A stretch of 41,229 bases of DNA from a bacterium HR08 (GTDB lineage Bacteria; Acidobacteriota; Blastocatellia; HR10): assembly GCA_002898775.1 (NCBI GenBank), contig BEHK01000008.1, positions 1 through 41,229 on the forward strand, in the 5' to 3' direction. Positions 32,814-41,229 of the stretch are shown piece by piece (position 1 is the first letter of the stretch; every line of letters begins with the position of its first letter). Below the pieces are notes generated by a model, which worked only from the letters and a program-made list of their open reading frames with translations, was not told where the DNA came from and ran no database searches. The position numbers and the translations under genes are program-made.

Positions 32814-33999
32814 CCGGCCTCGCGTGGTGCGCGATGTTGAGCAGCACGCCGATCTCCACCATCGTGATCAACAGCGATGATCCGCCGTAGCTGATCAGCG
32901 GCAACGGCGTCCCCTTCACCGGGAAGAGGCCCGCGGCGACGCTCATATGAACCAGGGCTTGGGCGACGATCGCCGCGACGATCCCGCTGCCGAGCAACAT
33001 TCCGAACGTATCGGGCGCCCTCCCGGCGATGCGCATCCCGCGCCACAGCAGGAAGCCGAACGCCAGCAGCACCGCGCTCGTGCCCATCCATCCCAACTCC
33101 TCGCCGATATGCGCGAAGATGAAATCCGTATGCAGCTCCGGCAAGAAGAAGAGCTTCTGCTTCCCCTGCGCGAAGCCAACCCCGGTGATCCCCCCGCTGC
33201 CGAGCGCGATGAGCGATTGGATGGCTTGGAATCCGCTCCCGCGCGGGTCTTGCCACGGGTCGAAATAGGTGAGGATGCGCTCCCATCGCCAGTCCACATG
33301 AACGATGAGCCACACGAGCAGGGGGATCGCCCCCACGCCGAGCATCGCTTGATGTCGCAGGGGCACCCTCACGATGAAGAACATCACCAGCAGGATGAGC
33401 CCGAGCGAGAGGGCCATGCCCAAATCCGGCTCCAGCGCCACAAGCCCCATCATCGCGCCCGCCACCAGCGCGCACGGCAGGAACGTCAGCTCGGCGCGCT
33501 TGATGCCCGCCGGAATCCGCCGATCCAGGTGCGCCGCGAGGAAGACGATCAGCACAAAGCGCGCCAGCTCCGACGGCTGAAACGAGAGCGATCCCCACCG
33601 AATCCACCGGTGCGCGCCATTGACGGCGGGGAAGAAGAAGACGGCCACCAGCAGCAGTAGCGTCCCGATCACCAACAGCGCCAGCAGTCGCGGGTGTTGG
33701 TAGAGGTGATAATCCACGCGCATGACGACGAACAGCGCCAGCAAGGCGATCATCGCCCACGCGGTCTGCCGCGCGAGGAAGTAATACTGCGTCCCGTAGC
33801 GTTCGGCCGCCAGCACCGCCGATGCGCTGTAGACCATCACGATGCCGAAGAGGGTGAGCGCGACGACCAGGATGAAGAGCGTTCGGTCCCCAATCCCCGT
33901 GCGCTCGCGATCACCCGCGCGTTCGGCATCCCCCCATGCGAGCGGGAGATCGCGGATGGCCAACCGCATCCCTCGGCGGTTCCGCCGCGCCTTTACCAT
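32803..33999 (-). CDS. ftsW: Lipid II polymerase FtsW (SEDS family)
   Basis: A 398-residue polytopic membrane protein that polymerises septal glycan with FtsI. About ten helices are seen from residue 40. The SEDS signatures are present: NGAHRWIRWGSLSFQPSELARF (in two parts at about 115-135), a conserved Asp in the large loop, and the C-terminal GTPLPLISYGGSSLLI (about 352-367). The ATG at 33999 has AAGGAGGAG five bases upstream, which decides the start over a longer frame running into murD. It overlaps the murD stop by seven bases. Confidence 0.96.
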   Translation of the reverse strand: MVKARRNRRGMRLAIRDLPLAWGDAERAGDRERTGIGDRTLFILVVALTLFGIVMVYSASAVLAAERYGTQYYFLARQTAWAMIALLALFVVMRVDYHLYQHPRLLALLVIGTLLLLVAVFFFPAVNGAHRWIRWGSLSFQPSELARFVLIVFLAAHLDRRIPAGIKRAELTFLPCALVAGAMMGLVALEPDLGMALSLGLILLVMFFIVRVPLRHQAMLGVGAIPLLVWLIVHVDWRWERILTYFDPWQDPRGSGFQAIQSLIALGSGGITGVGFAQGKQKLFFLPELHTDFIFAHIGEELGWMGTSAVLLAFGFLLWRGMRIAGRAPDTFGMLLGSGIVAAIVAQALVHMSVAAGLFPVKGTPLPLISYGGSSLLITMVEIGVLLNIAHHARPDDV

Positions 34000-35456
34000 C
34001 GGTCTCCTCCTTCGCGCGAAGCGGCTGACGATTCCTCGGCGAGCCGCCGCACGGCCTCTTTGAAGACGCGCCCTCGGTGTTCGAAGTTCTCGAACATGTC
34101 GAAGCTCGCGCACGCGGGGGAGAGCACCACCGCCATTCCCGGTCGCGCGAGCCGTCGGGCCGCGTGCACTGCCTCTTCTAATGTCGCGCAGCGCGTCACC
34201 GGAACCACATCCTCAAGCGCCACGCGGATCTTCTCCGCCGCTTCGCCGAGCACCAAGACGTGCGCGGCGCGCTCGGCCACTGCAGGGCGCAGCCGCGTGA
34301 AGTCATCGCCCTTGTCGCGCCCGCCCAAGATGAGGACCAGAGGTCCATCGAGAGCCTCAAGCGCCACGAGCGTCGAGGCGACGTTCGTCGCTTTCGAATC
34401 GTTGTAGTAGTCCACGCCCTCGATCCGCGCGACCCACTCCAACCGATGCTCGACGCCGGGGAACGCGCGCAAGGCCTCGCGCACAGGGAGGGCGCGCGCG
34501 AGCGCGAAAGGTCGTGCCTCCGGTTCATCGCGCGAATCCATGAGGCTCGCTCCCACGAGCATCGCCCCGATCGCCGCCAGGGCGTTCTCCACGTTATGCA
34601 GGCCCCGCAGCGGAACATCCGACCGATGCGCGAGGACGCGCTCTTGCTCTTCCCATCGGAGGACGATCTCCTCTCCCCGGAGGAAGACGCCGCGCTCGAT
34701 CCGCGCGTCCGCTTGGCGGCTGAAGAAGAGCACCCGCGCGCGCGTCGCCTCCGCCATGGCGCGCACGGTGGGATCGTCGGCGTTCAGCACGGCCCAGTCG
34801 GCTTCGGTTTGATGGCGGAAGATGCGGCGCTTGGCCGCAATGTACGCTTCCAGACTCCCGTGACGGTTCAAGTGATCCGGGGCGATGTTCGTCACCACGG
34901 CGACGCGCGGGTGAAGCGTCTCGACCGTCTCCAATTGAAAGCTGCTCAGCTCGGCGACCACACAACAGCGCGCGTCATGGACCTCCTCGATGACGCGCAC
35001 GAGCGCGCGCCCGATATTGCCGCCCACATGCGCGCAGTAGCCGCAGCGCGCGAGCAGATCCCCGATCCACGCCGTCACCGTCGTCTTCCCGTTGGTCCCG
35101 GTGACGCCGATCAACGTCCCCTTCAGGAAGCGCGCCGCCAACTCCACTTCGCCGATGATCGGCACGCCCGCCCGACGCGCCTCCTCTAGCGCCGCGAGTG
35201 TGGGCGGTACGCCCGGACTCACGACGATCGCCTCGGCCGCGCGCAGCAGCTCCGGCGGATGTCCTCCCAAGACGATCTCGACGCCCAGCGCGCGCAAGGT
35301 CGCCAGATGTTCGCGCGCGCGTCCGAGCTCGGCCTCCGTCTTCGCATCGGTCGCGATGACGCGCGCGCCGCGACGCGCGAGGAACTCGCTCGCCGCCACG
35401 CCGCTCTCGCCCAGCCCCATGACCACGATGGTCTTCCCTCGAACGTCCACGCTCAT
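33993..35456 (-). CDS. murD: UDP-N-acetylmuramoyl-L-alanine--D-glutamate ligase
   Basis: A 487-residue cytosolic ligase that adds D-glutamate to UDP-MurNAc-L-Ala. The N-terminal [20 protein letters not shown] (11-30) binds the UDP moiety. GTNGKTT (120-126) is the ATP loop. [32 protein letters not shown] and YNDSKATN are the family motifs. It is slightly longer than E. coli MurD because of an insertion near 300-315. The ATG at 35456 overlaps mraY by four bases. The open frame extends far upstream but has no Mur homology there. Confidence 0.97.
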   Translation of the reverse strand: MSVDVRGKTIVVMGLGESGVAASEFLARRGARVIATDAKTEAELGRAREHLATLRALGVEIVLGGHPPELLRAAEAIVVSPGVPPTLAALEEARRAGVPIIGEVELAARFLKGTLIGVTGTNGKTTVTAWIGDLLARCGYCAHVGGNIGRALVRVIEEVHDARCCVVAELSSFQLETVETLHPRVAVVTNIAPDHLNRHGSLEAYIAAKRRIFRHQTEADWAVLNADDPTVRAMAEATRARVLFFSRQADARIERGVFLRGEEIVLRWEEQERVLAHRSDVPLRGLHNVENALAAIGAMLVGASLMDSRDEPEARPFALARALPVREALRAFPGVEHRLEWVARIEGVDYYNDSKATNVASTLVALEALDGPLVLILGGRDKGDDFTRLRPAVAERAAHVLVLGEAAEKIRVALEDVVPVTRCATLEEAVHAARRLARPGMAVVLSPACASFDMFENFEHRGRVFKEAVRRLAEESSAASREGGDRW

Positions 35457-36577
35457 CGCAGTTTCAGCGTCGAGAGGCTGAGAAGCGCGAAGAGAATCGC
35501 GATGATCAGGAACCGGAAGACGATCTTCGGTTCCTTCCATCCGATCAGCTCGAAGTGATGATGGAGCGGCGCCATTTTCAAGAGCCGACGTCCGCGCCCG
35601 GTCATCCGCCGCGTGAGCTTGAAATAGGCGACCTGCGCCATCACCGAGAGCGCCTCCAGGACGAAGATGCCCCCGATGAGCAGCAGCAGCAGCTCCTGCT
35701 TCACCATCACGGCCACCGTCCCGATCGAGCCGCCGAGCGAGAGGCTCCCCACATCCCCCATGAAGACCTCGGCCGGCGGCGCATTGAACCAGAGGAATCC
35801 CAAACAGGCTCCCGAGAGCGCCCCGCAGAAGACCGTCAGTTCGCCCACCTCCGGCATGTACTCGATGTTCAAATATCGAGCGAATTCGGCATGCCCGGTC
35901 ACGTAGGTGAATCCCGTCAGCGCCGCCATCGTGATGAAAGCGATGCTGATGGCCAGTCCATCCAGGCCATCGGTCAGATTCACCGCATTGGAGGATCCGA
36001 CGATCACCAGCGACATGAAGATCAGGTAGAGCGCGACGGGCAGCTCGGGCCGAAATCGCTTGAAGAAGGGGACGCTGAGGATCAGCGAGTGATCGAGGCC
36101 GTAGACGAGGGTCAGCCCGATCATCACGCTGATGGCGCTTTGCGCCAGCAGCTTCTGCCGGCCCGTCAGTCCGAGCGAACGCCGTCGCACGACCTTCAGG
36201 TAATCGTCGAGGAACCCGATCAGCCCGAAGAGCAAGAGCGCCGCCAGCGCCAACCACACATAGCCATTGCGCAAGTTCCCCCAGAGGAATGTCCCGAGCA
36301 GAACCGACCCGATGATGAGCACCCCACCCATGGTCGGCGTCCCGCGCTTGGCCTGATGCAGCGCCGGTCCCTCCTCGCGAATCGGTTGCCCGATCTGACG
36401 CTCGCCGAGCTTGCGGATGAACCATCCGCCGAGCACCAGACTGATGAGGAGCGCGGTGATGGCCGCATAGGCCGTGCGAAACGTGATGTAGCGAAAGACG
36501 TTCAGCGGATCGAGCCATGGATGGAACCGATCGTGATAGTGCACGTACAAGACTTCGTAGAGCAAATAGCGCAACAT
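35453..36577 (-). CDS. mraY: Phospho-MurNAc-pentapeptide transferase MraY
   Basis: A 374-residue ten-helix enzyme that moves phospho-MurNAc-pentapeptide to undecaprenyl phosphate to form lipid I. All marks are present: [13 protein letters not shown] (about 77-89), FLDDYLKV (about 122-129) with the aspartate pair, [10 protein letters not shown] (about 200-209), [12 protein letters not shown] (about 273-284), and the histidine motif PLHHHFE (about 341-347). The length is usual, with a short N-terminal cytosolic part. It starts six bases after the murF stop. Confidence 0.98.
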   Translation of the reverse strand: MLRYLLYEVLYVHYHDRFHPWLDPLNVFRYITFRTAYAAITALLISLVLGGWFIRKLGERQIGQPIREEGPALHQAKRGTPTMGGVLIIGSVLLGTFLWGNLRNGYVWLALAALLLFGLIGFLDDYLKVVRRRSLGLTGRQKLLAQSAISVMIGLTLVYGLDHSLILSVPFFKRFRPELPVALYLIFMSLVIVGSSNAVNLTDGLDGLAISIAFITMAALTGFTYVTGHAEFARYLNIEYMPEVGELTVFCGALSGACLGFLWFNAPPAEVFMGDVGSLSLGGSIGTVAVMVKQELLLLLIGGIFVLEALSVMAQVAYFKLTRRMTGRGRRLLKMAPLHHHFELIGWKEPKIVFRFLIIAILFALLSLSTLKLR

Positions 36578-36583
36578 GTCGCG

Positions 36584-37996
36584 TCACCGCGCCTCCTCTC
36601 CATGAACGAGGGCTCGCCGAAGCGTCTCCAGAGCGCGCTCCATGCCCACGGCACGCGACCCTTTGATGAGGATCACATCGCCCGGCCGCACCTGCTCGGC
36701 CAACCACCGCCCCGCCTCCTCCGGCGTCTCCAAGAAGAGGGCCGCTTCCAATCCGGCCTCGCGCGCCCCTTCGACCAGCTCGCGCGCCAGGCCGCGTACG
36801 CCGATCAGCAGGTCTATCCCCAGGCGAGCGATCTCCTGCCCGCACTCCCGATGCATCGCGGCCGCGCGCTCGCCCAATTCCAGCATCTCCCCGGCGGCGA
36901 TCACGCGCCGTCGCGCGCTCTCGATCTCGCGCAGCGTCCGCGCCATCTCCAGCAGCGAACGCGGATTCGAGTTGTACGAATCGTCAATCACGACGATCCC
37001 CTGCGGGAGGCGCACGATCTCTCCGCGCCGCGCATACGGCGCGACCGTCGCCAAGGCCTCGGCCATGACCGCGAGCGGCACGCCGCAGACATCGGCCACA
37101 GCCGCCGCGGCCAGAATGTTCAGCACTTGATGCCGCCCGAGCAACGGCGTCCGCACGCGCGATTCTCCCGAGGGCGTGATCAGCGTGAACGCCGTCCCCT
37201 CCAGCCCCAGCCCGCGGATGTCGCGGGCGCGCACGTCCGCCTCGCTCTCGATCCCGAAGGTGCGCACCGCGATCGGTCGCCGCCATCGCATCCGAGCGAC
37301 GAGCGGATTATCCGCGTTCAGCACGGCGAGCCCATCCGCAGGCAGAGCATCCACCAATTCGGCCTTCGCCTCCGCGATGGCTTCCACCGAGGGGAAGAAT
37401 TCCAGATGCACGGCGCTCACGGTCGTCACCACGCCGATCGTCGGCTGCGCGATCCTCGCCAGATGCGCGATCTCTCCCGGAGCGCTCATGCCCATCTCCA
37501 AGACGGCATAGTGGAACGCCTCGGGCGAAGCCCCTTCGGCGATCAATCCCAAGAGCGAGAGCGGCAGGCCATAGGCGTTGTTGTAGTTGCCGATGGTCTT
37601 GATCACCCGATACCCCCCGGCTTCCAATAAACGCGCCACCAGCTCCTTGGTCATCGTCTTCCCCGAGCTGCCCGTGATGCCGATGACCGTGCGCCCCCAG
37701 CGCCGACGCACGACGCGGGCCAGTTCCTGCAAAGCCCAGAGCGTGTCCCGAACGCGAATCGTGCGCTCGGCGGGCACATCGCTCGGGACCTCCGAGACGA
37801 CGGCTGCGCAGGCTCCCTTCTGCAGCGCCTCTGGTACGAAAGCGTGGCCGTCGCGCACGCGCCCTTTGATGGCGAAAAACAGTTCTCCGGGCCGAATCGT
37901 GCGCGAATCAATGGAGAAGCCGCGCGGCTGCTGCTCGGCGATCTCCGGCGCCGGTGGCGTCGCTCCCCAGATCTCCGCCATCTCGCGCAGTCTCAT
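36584..37996 (-). CDS. murF: UDP-MurNAc-tripeptide--D-Ala-D-Ala ligase
   Basis: A 470-residue cytosolic ligase that adds D-Ala-D-Ala to complete the pentapeptide. The N-terminal MurF domain has FSIDSRTIRPGELFFAIKG (about 27-45). The ATP loop is GSSGKT (109-114). LEMGMSAPGEI (about 166-176) and VIDDSYNSNPRSLLEM (about 315-330) are the family signatures. GGAGGAG sits before the ATG at 37996, which overlaps the murE stop by four bases. Confidence 0.97.
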   Translation of the reverse strand: MRLREMAEIWGATPPAPEIAEQQPRGFSIDSRTIRPGELFFAIKGRVRDGHAFVPEALQKGACAAVVSEVPSDVPAERTIRVRDTLWALQELARVVRRRWGRTVIGITGSSGKTMTKELVARLLEAGGYRVIKTIGNYNNAYGLPLSLLGLIAEGASPEAFHYAVLEMGMSAPGEIAHLARIAQPTIGVVTTVSAVHLEFFPSVEAIAEAKAELVDALPADGLAVLNADNPLVARMRWRRPIAVRTFGIESEADVRARDIRGLGLEGTAFTLITPSGESRVRTPLLGRHQVLNILAAAAVADVCGVPLAVMAEALATVAPYARRGEIVRLPQGIVVIDDSYNSNPRSLLEMARTLREIESARRRVIAAGEMLELGERAAAMHRECGQEIARLGIDLLIGVRGLARELVEGAREAGLEAALFLETPEEAGRWLAEQVRPGDVILIKGSRAVGMERALETLRRALVHGEEAR

Positions 37997-39491
37997 TCTC
38001 CTCCTCCGAATCGCTCCCGCAAGGCCGCGCGCGCGACCTCGCGGTCGTCAAACGGGATGACGCGGTCTTTGAGGATCTGAACGGTCTCATGCCCTTTGCC
38101 CGCGATCAGGACGATATCCCCGGGCTCGGCCAGTGCGATCGCCATCCGAATGGCCTCGCCGCGATCCACGATCTTCACATATGGCGCGCTCGTGCGCCGC
38201 AATCCCTCCTCGATCTCCGCGAGAATGGCCTCCGGGTCCTCCGAACGCGGATTGTCCGAGGTCACGATCACCACGTCCGAGAGCGCGCCGGCGACCTCCC
38301 CCATCGGCGCTCGCTTGCGCCGATCGCGATCGCCACCGCAGCCGAAGACGGTGAGGATGCGCCCCCGAGCGGAGAGCGCGCGCATGAGGTCTCGCGCCGT
38401 GTCGAGCAGATGGCGCAACGCATCCTCGGTGTGCGCGTAGTCGACCACGACCACGAACGGATGCTCGGGCCCGGAGACGACCTCCAGTCGTCCCGGCACC
38501 GGAGGGCACGTCTCGATCCCTCTGGCGATGATCTCTGGCGAGAACCCGAGCGCGAGTCCGGTGGCGACCGCCGCCAGAATGTTCTTGACATTCGGACGCC
38601 CGATGAGCCGGGACCGCACGGCGATCTCCCCCTGCGGCGTTCGCGCCGTGAGTCGCAGTCCGTCCAGGGAGAAGGCGACCTCTTTGACGAAGACGTCACC
38701 TGAGGCCTCGCCATAGGTGAGCACGCGTCCGCGCGAGACGGCGATCAGCTCCGCGGCGCGCGCATCTTCTCCGTTGATGATGGCGATCTCCGGCGCCTTT
38801 CCGAGCGCGCCATCGAAGAGCTTGCGCTTGGCCGCGAAGTACGCCTCCATCGTCCCGTGGAAGTCCAAGTGCTCAGGCGTGAGATTCGTGAAGACGGCGG
38901 CCGTGAATTCACAGCCGTGCACGCGCCGAAGTTCGAGCGCGTGCGAGGAGACCTCCAGCACGGCGTATCGGCATCCGGCCTCGACCGCGCGCCGGAGGAA
39001 ACTCTGAACTTCCGGCGCCTCCGGCGTCGTGCGCTCGGCCGCGATTTCTTCCCCGCCGATCGTATACGTGGTCGTCCCCCAGCGCGCCGATCGCTCCCCC
39101 GCCGCGCGGATCACGGCGTCAATCAGATAGGTCGTTGTGGTCTTGCCATTGGTTCCCGTCACGCCGATGAGCGTGAGCGCGCGCGACGGGTAGTCGTAAA
39201 AGGCGAGCGCCAATTCGGCCAACGCTCGCCGCGCATCTTCGACCTGCAGCCAGGCGCGCGGGAAATCCGGCGGAGGCGGTTGCTCGGAGACGATGGCCAC
39301 TGCACCGCGCGCGAGAGCTTCGGGGATGAAAGCATGCCCGTCCCGCTGAAAACCCCGGATGGCGACAAAGAGGCTGCCCGGCACAGCCCGTCGCGAGTCA
39401 TACGCGATGGCCGTCACGCGTTCCTCAAGGAGCGGCCCGAAAACTCGGGCGCGCGTCACTTCGGCGGCCTGTTTGAGCGTCATCCCCATCG

Positions 39492-39495
<4 letters not shown>
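37993..39495 (-). CDS. murE: UDP-MurNAc-L-Ala-D-Glu--2,6-diaminopimelate ligase
   Basis: A 500-residue ligase that adds the third residue of the stem peptide. The ATP loop GTNGKTTT is at 114-121. TTPEAPEVQSFLRRAVEAG (about 156-174), HLDFHGTMEAYFAAKRKLFD (about 209-228, with the lysine that is carbamylated) and VDYAHTEDAL (351-360) follow in order. DNPR at 414-417 is the motif of meso-diaminopimelate-specific MurE, so the wall contains mDAP rather than lysine. Three ATGs (39495, 39489, 39483) are in frame. The first has GGAG five bases upstream and overlaps the ftsI stop by four bases. Confidence 0.97.
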
Positions 39496-41132
<1,637 letters not shown>

Positions 41133-41229
41133 TTAGGGATAGAGAGGTATTGGTTAGAAGGTTAAAGATCTTCTTGGAGAAGGATGCTCAAACTATTGCC
41201 TTATCCATGATATCATCATCTACAGCATA
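41133..41229. other. AT-rich tail unlike the rest of the window
   Basis: These 97 bases are about 37% GC, against a strongly GC-rich remainder, and break the ftsI frame. They include a repeated TTGGTTAG (41130-41137 and 41150-41157). On the minus strand the far end reads as a short frame, YAVDDDIMDKAIV then stop, which looks like the end of a gene from a low-GC genome. I take this as a probable chimeric contig end. Confidence 0.55.

Noticed and set aside
35555-37630. A 691-codon plus-strand frame opposite mraY and murF
   Set aside because: Shadow of two certain genes, with low-complexity Gln/Arg/His-rich translation and no ribosome site.

Overview
The window is a high-GC bacterial segment from a diderm with a meso-diaminopimelate cell wall. 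The evidence is a TonB protein, a TatA protein and a MurE carrying the DNPR motif. A branched-polyamine-synthase-like protein, together with RtcB, leans towards a thermophile. The overall look fits Acidobacteriota (Blastocatellia-like), but that is inference and no marker gene here settles it. I saw no tRNA, rRNA, CRISPR array or insertion sequence. Overlapping stop/start codons are common, so most genes lie in tight operons.

Left third (1-8900). An APC permease (cut by the window edge), a TonB-family protein and a small exported ORF lie on the minus strand. Next comes a well-formed fluoride riboswitch with an overlapping intrinsic terminator (2939-3025). It does not precede a known fluoride exporter. 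It precedes a zinc-ribbon/HEAT protein and an uncharacterised helical protein. A VIT1/CCC1-like transporter, a BpsA-like aminopropyltransferase and a LysE-type exporter follow on the minus strand. After these come tatA, a Lys/Ala-rich exported protein and two envelope proteins of unknown function.

Middle (8979-26680). A six-gene plus-strand run encodes a B12-type radical SAM enzyme, a DegT aminotransferase, a DedA protein, a FtsX/MacB-type permease, a ChbG/HpnK deacetylase and an ArnC/DPM1-type glycosyltransferase. It looks like a pathway for an amino-sugar or lipid modification of the envelope. A histidine kinase and NtrC-type regulator pair is convergent with it and divergent from rtcB. Just after rtcB is a peroxiredoxin-like gene with an in-frame TGA where the first cysteine of the active site should be, followed by a SECIS-like hairpin: a probable selenoprotein. 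A large secreted FG-GAP protein, a nucleotide-sugar dehydrogenase coupled to an alkaline-phosphatase-fold protein, and an HExxH protein complete the region.

Right third (26779-41132). The division and cell wall cluster is on the minus strand, read as ftsI-murE-murF-mraY-murD-ftsW-murG-murC-ftsQ-ftsA-ftsZ. It makes lipid II and assembles the divisome. murB and ddl are absent from their common place between murC and ftsQ. ftsI loses its N-terminus at about 41130, where the sequence changes abruptly to about 37% GC. This is either an insertion or, more likely, a chimeric contig end.
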